Positions 16,848 through 23,770 of a DNA stretch of 60,764 nt are shown here, piece after piece. The translations under genes were made by a program, and so were the position numbers. Each line of letters opens with the position of its first letter. Positions within the stretch are counted from its first letter, which is position 1. Below the pieces are notes generated by a model. It ran no database searches. It saw only the letters and a program-made list of their open reading frames with translations, and was not told where the DNA came from. Source of the stretch: Saprospiraceae bacterium (GTDB taxonomy: Bacteria; Bacteroidota; Bacteroidia; Chitinophagales; Saprospiraceae); contig JABAQQ010000053.1 in the NCBI GenBank assembly GCA_019187225.1, positions 1-60,764 of the forward strand. The letters are read 5' to 3'.

Positions 16848-17876
16848 ATGCAATACTTTCGCCAACCGTTCAAACAGCTCACTTCCCAGCAAGTGCTCGC
16901 CAAAGGCCAGATGCTCGTCAAAGCCCGCACCGTGAAAGCCGTCGCCGCGCTTTGTATGGCCGAAGAGTCGTGGATGCGCGAACAAGCCGCTAATCCGCAG
17001 TACTACGCTTTCCAGGCGCCCAAGGCCAATGGTACCTTCCGGCTCATCGAAAATCCGCACCCCAAACTCAAGGATTTTCAGCGCCTGCTGGCCGACCTGC
17101 TCCAGGGCGTGTACTACGGCATCCGCCCGCGCGCCTCGTATGCTTTCATCCCCTCCACTGCCGACGAGACCTCGCCGTGCAACATCTACACCAACGCCCT
17201 GCGCCACTGCAAATCGAAATGGGTGCTTCAGCTCGACCTGAAGGACTTTTTCCACAGCATCTCGGCGCACCGCATCAAGGAATTATTCATGCGCATCCCA
17301 TTCGAGTTCCCCGAGGACAGCGCCCAGGTGCTCGCCCGCCTCGTCACTTCCAAAAACCGCCTGCCGATGGGCGCGCCCACCTCACCCGTCCTGAGCAACA
17401 TGATCTGCTTCGAACTCGACCACCAACTCGACAAACTCGCCCGCGACCACGGCTGGACCTATACCCGCTACGCCGACGACATCACTTTCTCCGGCGCCAA
17501 ACGCTTTTCTAACGAAAGTATCGAGATCATCCGCCAACAAATAGAAGGCAACGACTTCGTGCTCAACTACGAAAAAACCAACCAGAACCGCATCGAAGAC
17601 GAACCCGAAGTCTGCGGCTTAGCCCTCAAGGCCGACGGCAAACCCGACCTGAGCGACCGCTTCGTCAAAGACCTCAGGGCCGACATCAAGACCTACAAAC
17701 AACTCACTTCCGACAAAATGATCGCCCAGGAAATTTTTTCCGCCGAGGCGCTCAACCGCTTCCGCCAGCACATCGAAGGCGAATTAGCCTTCGTGCGCTT
17801 TATCAAAGGCCCCAATCACGGGCTGTACCTGAAACTGCGGTTTATGCTGGCGGACGGGATGGTGGGGGTGGAGTAA
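16848..17876 (+). CDS. Reverse transcriptase next to cas1-cas2 (retron/CRISPR-type RT)
   Basis: A 342-residue single-domain RT. Asp130 in LQLDLKDFFHSI is motif A; LPMGAPTSPVLSNM (172-185) is motif B; YADD (208-211) is the catalytic motif C; GNDFVLNYEKTN follows as motif D. Residues 116-120 (NALRH) match the NAxxH signature of retron-like RTs, but the downstream VTG signature is replaced by VCGL (255-258). There is no maturase or endonuclease domain, so it is not a group II intron. CRISPR-linked RTs with cas1-cas2 are known to allow spacer acquisition from RNA; that role is inferred here from position. The upstream hairpin repeats could be its RNA partner. The start at ATG 16848 is the only good one. 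Confidence 0.93.
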   Translation: MQYFRQPFKQLTSQQVLAKGQMLVKARTVKAVAALCMAEESWMREQAANPQYYAFQAPKANGTFRLIENPHPKLKDFQRLLADLLQGVYYGIRPRASYAFIPSTADETSPCNIYTNALRHCKSKWVLQLDLKDFFHSISAHRIKELFMRIPFEFPEDSAQVLARLVTSKNRLPMGAPTSPVLSNMICFELDHQLDKLARDHGWTYTRYADDITFSGAKRFSNESIEIIRQQIEGNDFVLNYEKTNQNRIEDEPEVCGLALKADGKPDLSDRFVKDLRADIKTYKQLTSDKMIAQEIFSAEALNRFRQHIEGELAFVRFIKGPNHGLYLKLRFMLADGMVGVE

Positions 17877-17904
17877 AAATGGAAAATGGAAAATGGAAAT
17901 TATA

Positions 17905-17945
17905 CATTAATCGAGGAGTTCACGCAGGCGGGTGAATAGGGAGAA
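17905..17945 (-). pseudogene. C-terminal coding remnant (FTRLRELLD)
   Basis: The minus strand reads LFSLFTRLRELLD then stop. A second remnant at 19379-19450 reads KFTFTRLRELLEFRKIYG and ends after IPQ. The two DNA segments (CGAGGAGTTC then G/C-variable AGGCGGGT) are direct repeats about 1.5 kb apart, with the accessory genes between them. Parent gene not identified. Confidence 0.4.
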
Positions 17946-17956
17946 CAGTACACTGC

Positions 17957-18310
17957 TCAAGGATCTGTTTCTACTTCTGGCAATGGTTGGTCAAATTTAG
18001 ATTTTCGTCGCAGCGGATTACCTCTGGGGCGTCTGCCATGCTCTTTTATACATGCTTCGATACAGGCTTTCTCCATTTGTTTGGCCAAAATCCGGTTGGA
18101 AATATCCCTGACCAGAACGCGTCCGAAATAACGAACCCAATTTTCGGTGAGATTCATGTGATAAACCTGGTCGCGCACACGACCCGACAACCCATCTTCT
18201 TCAATAGGTTTATCGCTGATGCCATATTTGTATACCTCTCCCTCTTTCTTGTCCCAGATTTCGTACAAATGATGCAGCTTATTGTTTTTATTTGAGTTGC
18301 CGTGTTCCAC
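17957..18310 (-). CDS. GIY-YIG-like nuclease domain protein
   Basis: About 117 residues if translation begins at the GTG at 18310 (GTG GAA CAC GGC). The upstream ATG at 18430 would lie deep inside the next gene. HHLYEIWDKK, then VYKYGISDKP and LSGRVRDQV, resemble the GIY, YIG and Arg elements of GIY-YIG domains seen as nuclease modules of polymorphic toxins. The C-terminus is basic (GRRPRGNPLRRKSKF). It is the last gene of the minus-strand series DUF4240 - this gene, 20 nt downstream. Its small size could mean a toxin tip left after rearrangement. Moderate confidence in the fold; function not known. Confidence 0.5.
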   Translation of the reverse strand: MEHGNSNKNNKLHHLYEIWDKKEGEVYKYGISDKPIEEDGLSGRVRDQVYHMNLTENWVRYFGRVLVRDISNRILAKQMEKACIEACIKEHGRRPRGNPLRRKSKFDQPLPEVETDP

Positions 18311-18329
18311 GGAGGTTAGATAATGAGGG

Positions 18330-18908
18330 TTATTGCCAGCCTTGTTTATTGCTGCCGGTTTCAAAGTTGTACGCCGGGACGGAAACGAACTGTTTTCCGG
18401 TTTTACGCTCATAAGCCAAACCGGCCACATAAAGCAAGTCTTCGAAGGTCAGATCGCTGGGAAAACCTGTGGGGTCTTTTAAAACGCGCTGATAAGCTTC
18501 CTTGCCGTTTGCAACGACACAGCAGCGGGCATAAAGGAACTCGTCGGACGACAAAAAACCCTCTGGGTCGGCATGTATCAATGCTTCAGCATGTTTGCGC
18601 GTATCGAGGCGCCAGAGCTTTTCGGAAAGGATATCGTAAAACTGATAAATTTTGGCAATGGGCATCCCGGATAAAGCCTCCACTACCGGTTCTATCACCC
18701 GGTTGTTGTCTTCCGGGTCTGACCAGTCGAGCTTCGCTATCAATTCCCAAAACTCGGCTTCTCCCATCAACCCGGCAGCATCCGGTACATCATGGACACG
18801 GATTTCCAGTTCTGCATCCCCGAACTGCTCCTTCAGGTCTTGCACGATGGCGTCATTCAAATTGCGGGCGTTGATTTTCAAAACGGTTGTCATACTATCT
18901 TTTGCCAT
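18330..18908 (-). CDS. DUF4240 domain protein
   Basis: About 192 residues from the start MAKDSMTTVLKIN (18908; MTTVLKIN at 18893 is equally possible). The core EFWELIAKLDW ... MPIAKIYQFYDIL ... LWRLDT ... LSSDEFLYARCCVVANGKEAY matches the DUF4240 pattern, a small helical family of unknown function found in several phyla. No signal peptide or membrane segment. It lies downstream of the CcbP-like gene on the same strand with a 75-nt gap. DUF4240 proteins often occur near defence or toxin-immunity genes, and an immunity-like role with the downstream GIY-YIG gene is possible but only inferred. Confidence 0.7.
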   Translation of the reverse strand: MAKDSMTTVLKINARNLNDAIVQDLKEQFGDAELEIRVHDVPDAAGLMGEAEFWELIAKLDWSDPEDNNRVIEPVVEALSGMPIAKIYQFYDILSEKLWRLDTRKHAEALIHADPEGFLSSDEFLYARCCVVANGKEAYQRVLKDPTGFPSDLTFEDLLYVAGLAYERKTGKQFVSVPAYNFETGSNKQGWQ

Positions 18909-18983
18909 GCAGACTATTTTAGTCGCAAAGATGAAGAAAAAAGCGGGAAAATACAAGTTGGATCACACGGTGAGAGGGGCGCG

Positions 18984-19355
18984 TTAAGATGAAACCAGAT
19001 CGAAATCGTGCCAGTAAATCCAGTCGTTGATGATCTCCAGGTTTTCGGGCGAGGTTTCCAGCCGCGCGATGTCGCCGGGACTGATGTAGTGAACGCGCTC
19101 GCTGCCGCGCTCTACGACACCCAGCCGGATGGCTTTCCCGGTTTCGCTGCGCGTGTCCAATTCCACGATTTGTACTTTTTTCTCTTCCATTTTGCCGCCG
19201 TGCAAAGGCAAGCGGACGGTGGCTTCAATGGGAAATTTCAGATTGTCGGCGAAGTAATAGTACCAGCCGATCATTTCTTCTTCCTCGTCGTAACAATCGA
19301 CGATAATTTCGTAGAGAATGCGCTGTTCACGGGCGGGGGCGTGGGCGGAAGACAT
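18984..19355 (-). CDS. CcbP-like calcium-binding protein
   Basis: 123 residues from MSSAHAPAREQ (19355). RILYEIIVDCYDEEEEMIGW, then YYYFADNLKFPIEATV and a C-terminal acidic DWIYWHD, match the CcbP family, first described as a calcium-binding protein in Anabaena. The acidic DCYDEEEE stretch would be the cation site. The longer upstream frame reads a remnant coding tail and was excluded. It follows the two-helix membrane protein gene by about 100 nt on the same strand. The role in this locus is unknown; a link to membrane-ion signalling is speculation. Confidence 0.7.
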   Translation of the reverse strand: MSSAHAPAREQRILYEIIVDCYDEEEEMIGWYYYFADNLKFPIEATVRLPLHGGKMEEKKVQIVELDTRSETGKAIRLGVVERGSERVHYISPGDIARLETSPENLEIINDWIYWHDFDLVSS

Positions 19356-19378
19356 GGTTAGGTGTCGTCTATGAAAAA

Positions 19379-19450
19379 CTATTGTGGTATTCCGTATATT
19401 TTTCGGAATTCGAGGAGTTCGCGGAGGCGGGTAAAAGTGAATTTGGAGTT
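19379..19450 (-). pseudogene. C-terminal coding remnant (FTRLRELLEF)
   Basis: In a frame different from the neighbouring genes the minus strand reads NSKFTFTRLRELLEFRK followed by IYGIPQ and a TAG stop (19381-19379). It matches the remnant at 17905-17945. Together they bracket the CcbP, DUF4240 and GIY-YIG-like genes. Confidence 0.35.
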
Positions 19451-19452
19451 GG

Positions 19453-20061
19453 CTAAATTGGGATATCAACCCATTCATCGGTCATATTATGTTGGCGGGA
19501 CCAAACAAGAAATTGATTGGATTTGATTTTTGAGCGCACCCTGTCACACAGGGTAGGCAAACCATCTGAATCAGAATCGAGTAAAATGGTTAGATAATAT
19601 GGCTTGAAAAAACATTTTTCTGTTTCATCAAATATGGGCAAGCCATCTCGTTGGATAGGGACAGGTTTGAAGTCGAGGATTTTTTGGTCGTTCATTTGTT
19701 TGCCGATTTGTTGACCCCATGCCCGGATATCGGCCTCGCCTGATAAAAAAGCGCCGACGCATTTCATAGCAGGTTTTTGAATTCCTGTCAAATCCCTGTA
19801 ATTGAAATCCACAAAGAGACGTTTCTCCAATGAGTCTTTCCAATCTCTCGAAAGGTCATTAAGCCATAGAAAAATGGCAATAAAAAAGGTGGCGATGCTT
19901 GAAATGGTGCCAACTGATTTATCCCAAAAATCTCCTAAATTAGGCTGATACAAAAGGGCTACAATTACAGTCAAAACTATGATTGTGTTAAAGAGAAGTT
20001 GCGTCAGGCGCCGTTCTTTGGCGAATTGATATTGAGCGCATACTTTTTTCCAGAAGTTCAT
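19453..20061 (-). CDS. Two-helix membrane protein downstream of cmr6, candidate type III effector
   Basis: 202 residues with two predicted membrane helices near the N-terminus (about 22-39, LFNTIIVLTVIVALLY, and 51-68, TISSIATFFIAIFLWL). A basic N-terminus and a cytosolic C-terminal domain (about 70-202) with mixed alpha/beta character follow (LFVDFNYRDL, PYYLTILLDSDSDGLPTLCD). I do not recognise the family. CARF, SAVED, CorA and HEPN signatures are not visible. It lies 210 nt after cmr6 on the same strand, separated by a palindromic element. Type III systems with a cyclase-competent Cas10 normally encode a signal-activated effector; membrane effectors are known, and no other candidate is seen near the operon. 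Effector role is inference. Confidence 0.6.
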   Translation of the reverse strand: MNFWKKVCAQYQFAKERRLTQLLFNTIIVLTVIVALLYQPNLGDFWDKSVGTISSIATFFIAIFLWLNDLSRDWKDSLEKRLFVDFNYRDLTGIQKPAMKCVGAFLSGEADIRAWGQQIGKQMNDQKILDFKPVPIQRDGLPIFDETEKCFFKPYYLTILLDSDSDGLPTLCDRVRSKIKSNQFLVWSRQHNMTDEWVDIPI

Positions 20062-20128
20062 ATGCTTTCAGACTTTTTTGACCGGGTAGTGGTCAAAATT
20101 GAATAGTGAATTTTTCCCCGACATCTTG

Positions 20129-20228
20129 CTTGTCTTGCTGAGTGAAGCGAAGCATCTGCGCAAGAGCGAAGTGAATGTTCGCGTTTTACGGCCCTGGCCA
20201 GATTCTTCGCTTCGCTCAGCATGACAAG
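20129..20228. repeat. MITE-like inverted repeat (GCTGAGCGAAGCGAAG family)
   Basis: Arms 20129-20158 and 20199-20228 pair with few mismatches. The core GCTGAG(C/T)GAAGCGAAGCATC also builds the palindrome at 37063-37154. It sits between cmr6 and the membrane protein gene and may stop or attenuate readthrough. Confidence 0.75.
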
Positions 20229-20271
20229 CCTTTGAAGGTATGTTACTCAAAATTTTCCCTGTGGGACCCAA

Positions 20272-21360
20272 TTATATGGCTTCCATCATATACCCATAGC
20301 CGACAGCAGTTTTAGCGCCAATTCCTTTGTCAGTAAGGGCTTTTTGCAGCCATTCCCATACAACTTGGAGCAAATCGCGGTCTTCCGTTTTCCGAACGCC
20401 GATAACGAAGCGGAATCGGGTGTTTTTCCCGACTGTGAGGAAAATGATTGGCACAGGGCTTTGCCAATCTGCAGGAGGCTGGTCGCCGCCGTAATACTTG
20501 GGGTAATGTGGGTTCATAATGTCGGTTTCCAAAACAGGAGCGTCCATCGGGAAGGCATCGAAAAAAAGGAGTCGCCCTTCGCGGGCTTCTCTGAAATAAC
20601 TTTCCGTTCTTTCGATTTTTGCCGGGCATCCAAAGACGCGGCAAAATTGTTCATTGCCGATAGCCTCTTTTTCGTTGTTGTTATGGTTGTCGGCAATGAC
20701 GACGCTTCGCACCACTCCTTTTATCGCGCTGCCGGGGATGTATGGTATGCCGTATGTGCGGTGCAGGGTCATTGAAGTTTCCAGCACTGAAGTGTTGCCC
20801 AGCCCAACGGCCATTCGCCAGCTCGATGCAAGTTCAAGCGGTTCGGCCAGGTTGTCCGCGCCGAGCAAGGATTTGGCTGCTTCGTATTGGTTGTCGCAGA
20901 GTTGTTTGACCCAAGTGTCGTCGAACGCAGGCGGGCGAAAGTTTTTGCCATCAATCTTGAACAGATCCAGTTTCTGCTTGTCAAAAAATTGCTGTTGGTC
21001 GAACAATCGTACTTTTTGAATCTTGAGCGCGAAGTTTTGTTCACTGTGTTTTTGGGAAAAGTCAGACCATCGAGCAGCCATATCAGAAGAAGTATTCGAA
21101 GTCGGTTTTTTGGAAAAGGGCGGCTGAGAGGCGGCTTTGGATGGGGCAGTAGTTAAGAAGCGAACCACTTTCAGCCCTTTGTCGCCAGTCTCAGTTTCCA
21201 CATCGAAGCTGGCGTTCGCAACAAAATCCGATTCGGAGAGCCCCGCTTTTTGGGCCACATTGATGTGAAAAAAGTAGCGTTTCCCGGCTTCATCGGCCAA
21301 AAAACCAAAGCCTTTAGCGGCTTTATATTCTAAGAATTTGAGTTGTTGTGGCATGGTCAA
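20272..21360 (-). CDS. cmr6: Type III-B RAMP protein Cmr6 with N-terminal cold-shock domain
   Basis: 362 residues, longer than usual Cmr6 (about 250-340). Residues 7-68 form a cold-shock domain: KGFGF (16-20) is the RNP1-like motif and YFFHI (29-33) the RNP2-like motif, on successive strands ending in LKVVRF. A Ser/Lys/Pro linker (about 71-100) joins it to the Cmr6 RAMP: GLGNTSVLETSMTLHRTYG, PYIPGSAIKGVVRS, GRLLFFDAFP and the glycine-rich end GIGAKTAVGYGYM. Cmr6 caps the Cmr4 backbone at the 3' side of the crRNA, so the extra domain could hold target RNA or the crRNA end. It starts 6 nt after the cmr5 stop. Start MTMPQQ, or MPQQ two codons later. Confidence 0.93.
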   Translation of the reverse strand: MTMPQQLKFLEYKAAKGFGFLADEAGKRYFFHINVAQKAGLSESDFVANASFDVETETGDKGLKVVRFLTTAPSKAASQPPFSKKPTSNTSSDMAARWSDFSQKHSEQNFALKIQKVRLFDQQQFFDKQKLDLFKIDGKNFRPPAFDDTWVKQLCDNQYEAAKSLLGADNLAEPLELASSWRMAVGLGNTSVLETSMTLHRTYGIPYIPGSAIKGVVRSVVIADNHNNNEKEAIGNEQFCRVFGCPAKIERTESYFREAREGRLLFFDAFPMDAPVLETDIMNPHYPKYYGGDQPPADWQSPVPIIFLTVGKNTRFRFVIGVRKTEDRDLLQVVWEWLQKALTDKGIGAKTAVGYGYMMEAI

Positions 21361-21366
21361 ACAATT

Positions 21367-21753
21367 TTAATCGTCCATAGCGTCTTCTGAGACAAATCTG
21401 CGAAGCCATACGAAAAGCGCGATGGCCTCGGCAGTGACGAGGCGAAGCGTCTGGTCGTCGAGGTTTGCCACGACTTTCATCAGGTCTTCGTCATTGGAAA
21501 GTTTGGCGCGGATGATTTGCTGGGGGTCGTCGGTGCGAAACCATTGAGTGAGTTGCTTATACATTTCTTGCCAACCTTCCTCTTTTTGCTTGCTGTAAGC
21601 AAAGGCCAGAGCATTGGTGAGGCCGTTGTTGAGAATGTACATTGGCATTTTGCGCACATGAGCTTCGTAGTTGCCTTTGGGTTTGCCGGCACTAGCATAC
21701 TCGTAAGCCTTGGCGGCGCGGGTTTGTTCTATGTTGATTCGTAGTGCGGACAT
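21367..21753 (-). CDS. cmr5: Type III-B small subunit Cmr5
   Basis: 128 residues, all-helical, the size of Cmr5. INIEQTRAAKAYEYA at the N-terminus and YILNNGLTNALAFAYSKQ followed by helices ending EAIALFVWLRRFV are the usual family features. Cmr5 lines the target RNA channel opposite the Cmr4 backbone in the Cmr complex. The start overlaps the cmr4 stop (TGATG), indicating translational coupling. Confidence 0.95.
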   Translation of the reverse strand: MSALRINIEQTRAAKAYEYASAGKPKGNYEAHVRKMPMYILNNGLTNALAFAYSKQKEEGWQEMYKQLTQWFRTDDPQQIIRAKLSNDEDLMKVVANLDDQTLRLVTAEAIALFVWLRRFVSEDAMDD

Positions 21754-22706
21754 CAGTTTGTGATTTTTGCAGTTTTGACGATTCCTTTTCCAAGTGTGGC
21801 GTTACCGCCAATCTGAATATAAGGGCGAAGACCTTTCATAAAATAACCCATCACTTTCTCTGCTTCGCCGAGTGCTTTCCCTTCTTCTTTGTAAGTGAAG
21901 CCTGTTTTGGCCTTCGTTGTACCGAAGAGCGGATTTGCCATCACCAGCGCGTACAACACACTTTCGGCGGGCAGATATTCTTCCGTGAAAAGCGCCCCGC
22001 GTTGCACCGTACCTTTTTCGTTATCAATTTTGATGCGGGTAATGATTTCAGTGGACATCTGCACAAAATCGCGGAACACTTCATCCGACACTACTCCCAA
22101 ACGGTTTTCTATCTCTGCGATGCCGGTAGCAGCCGCAAGAGTTTTGGCCGCAGCTGTTACATTTCCTTCGACTTTGGCAGTGAAATGATATTCTTCCAGT
22201 GTGGCTTTCCCGTTGGCGATAATCGCATCTGAAGCAGTCAGCACATCACCATCGTCCGCATGACTAATTTCGGGAAAACTTAGGTCTCCCAAATTGCAAA
22301 TGTTGTTCGCTTCGTGGCTGAATTTTTTTAAAATAGCGGGGCAAATTAGCCAAGCGAACACGCCCCGCGCCGAGCGCACTGGAAATAATAACAATCGCGC
22401 ATCCGTAAAGCCCAACGCTCCAGCGTATTCGCGGTCTTCCGCTTCCGTGAAAGGTGCTTCATGATTGCTACTGTTGCCGCCGTCGTAGCCAAAGGCGAGT
22501 TGGATATTGTTTTTATCCGCTTGGGTAGCGGCAGATGTTTCAAAATCTTCACGAATGGCACCTTTGAGGCTGGAAGCTTCTATTTTGGGAAATGCTGTGT
22601 GGCTCTCGCGCTGAATCGGCAAGTCCACCACGCCGAGGTCGCTGCCGCTGCCGGCGTGCAAAGGCGTTTGGCAATGAAAAAAAATGGGTCTGGCAAGTTT
22701 GAACAT
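21753..22706 (-). CDS. cmr4: Type III-B backbone and target-RNA nuclease Cmr4 (Cas7)
   Basis: 317 residues. LHAGSGSDLGVVDLPIQRES (residues 16-35) and FPKIEASSLKGAIRE are the Cmr4 signature. Asp28 in GVVDLP sits where the metal-binding catalytic Asp of Cmr4 lies, so sequence-specific cleavage of bound target RNA at 6-nt intervals is expected. The C-terminus has IQIGGNATLGKGIV, the glycine-rich RAMP loop. Several copies form the complex backbone along the crRNA. It starts 35 nt after the cmr3 stop and overlaps the cmr5 start. Confidence 0.96.
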   Translation of the reverse strand: MFKLARPIFFHCQTPLHAGSGSDLGVVDLPIQRESHTAFPKIEASSLKGAIREDFETSAATQADKNNIQLAFGYDGGNSSNHEAPFTEAEDREYAGALGFTDARLLLFPVRSARGVFAWLICPAILKKFSHEANNICNLGDLSFPEISHADDGDVLTASDAIIANGKATLEEYHFTAKVEGNVTAAAKTLAAATGIAEIENRLGVVSDEVFRDFVQMSTEIITRIKIDNEKGTVQRGALFTEEYLPAESVLYALVMANPLFGTTKAKTGFTYKEEGKALGEAEKVMGYFMKGLRPYIQIGGNATLGKGIVKTAKITN

Positions 22707-22741
22707 AATCTGAAGATTTTCCTGGTTGTGAAAGATTGGGT

Positions 22742-23770
22742 TTAAAAAAGAAAGGCCGAACCGAAGCCTTGTTTGTCGAGGTCGAAATCAGAAATATTGC
22801 ATCGTTGCGCTAATGTTTCGACTTTGCCTTCCAACACTTTAAAGCGATACACCGACCCCGCGGGCACTGCACGGAACATACGTTTAGGGCGGCGCCCTTT
22901 CATGTCGAAGCCTCCCATCGGAACGCTGCGCCCGACTGCCGCCGTCGAAAGTTGAAAGGAAAGGCCCTCCCACTTGCCCTTGAGTGTTTGAGGGTCAACC
23001 CATGACGGCAACCAGCCATTTTCAAATACAGCAGGCGTGGAAAAATAAATATTCAGACCTTTTTCTAATGGCGGCGTTTTTGGCAAACTGTAAGTATTGG
23101 CCCCTACTTGCTCGAACTCGGCGAGTTTCGCCTCTCCGCCCAGCCGCAATATTCCTTTTTGAGGCAAATCAAGTCCCGAAGTTTCCACTATGAAGGTAGT
23201 TTTTTCATCGCTGAAACGCCGCATCCCGACACGGTAGAGCATACCCTCCTCAGAGGTTCTCGTTTCTTTCGACAGGCCAATGCCGACCTTACTTTCCGTG
23301 CAGAAATAATCTTGTTTAAAACCGATTTTGGACAAATCACCGCCCTTAAAGTATGTCTCAAGGTCTGCGCTTTTTATCAAAGCGCCTGGTTCAGGGGCTT
23401 CCACCTCGATATCATCTGCTGTGCTCAACACCGAAGTTGAGGCATGATTGCTGATAGCTACCAGTTCTTTTTCGACAAGACTTACTTTTTGTGAACGCTC
23501 TTTATTTTCCAGTACATCAATCGGCGCCGGAAAGCAACAGTTGCCAGCAATTTGGACATAAACAGCGCTGATAATCAGTTTTGCTGATGCCTCGATATTG
23601 GCGGGCGAAATGCCATCTTTTTGTTCGGAAAGCCAAAGCGTCCGCAACGCCCCGTAAAAAACGGAAGGCGGAGGCGGGAAAATGCCGTCGGCCCAAGTTT
23701 CGGCGCCCATCGTGAACGGCTTGCCGTCTCGAAAAAAAACGGTGTCCAATGGCCTAATCTTCAGTAACAT
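22742..23770 (-). CDS. cmr3: Type III-B crRNA 5'-handle subunit Cmr3 (Cas5)
   Basis: 342 residues. The start MLLKIRPLDTVFFRDGKPFT and GIFPPPPSVFYGALRTLW are diagnostic of Cmr3. A C-terminal segment PMGGFDMKGRRPKRMFRAVP is the glycine-rich loop region. Cmr3 pairs with Cmr2 at the base of the complex and holds the ATTGAAAC-derived 8-nt tag of the crRNA. It overlaps the cmr2 end by 17 nt. Confidence 0.95.
   Translation of the reverse strand: MLLKIRPLDTVFFRDGKPFTMGAETWADGIFPPPPSVFYGALRTLWLSEQKDGISPANIEASAKLIISAVYVQIAGNCCFPAPIDVLENKERSQKVSLVEKELVAISNHASTSVLSTADDIEVEAPEPGALIKSADLETYFKGGDLSKIGFKQDYFCTESKVGIGLSKETRTSEEGMLYRVGMRRFSDEKTTFIVETSGLDLPQKGILRLGGEAKLAEFEQVGANTYSLPKTPPLEKGLNIYFSTPAVFENGWLPSWVDPQTLKGKWEGLSFQLSTAAVGRSVPMGGFDMKGRRPKRMFRAVPAGSVYRFKVLEGKVETLAQRCNISDFDLDKQGFGSAFLF

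Noticed and set aside
16848-17876. RT as a classical retron or a group II intron protein
   Set aside because: The VTG signature is missing and no msr-msd pair with matching a1/a2 ends was evident; no maturase or endonuclease domain exists. A retron-derived origin is still possible.
19453-20061. CorA-type effector of SAM-AMP systems
   Set aside because: CorA has its two helices at the C-terminus with a GMN motif; here they are N-terminal and no GMN is present.
20068-20271. 67-codon minus-strand frame between cmr6 and the membrane protein
   Set aside because: It is a translation of the palindromic GCTGAGCGAAGCGAAG element.
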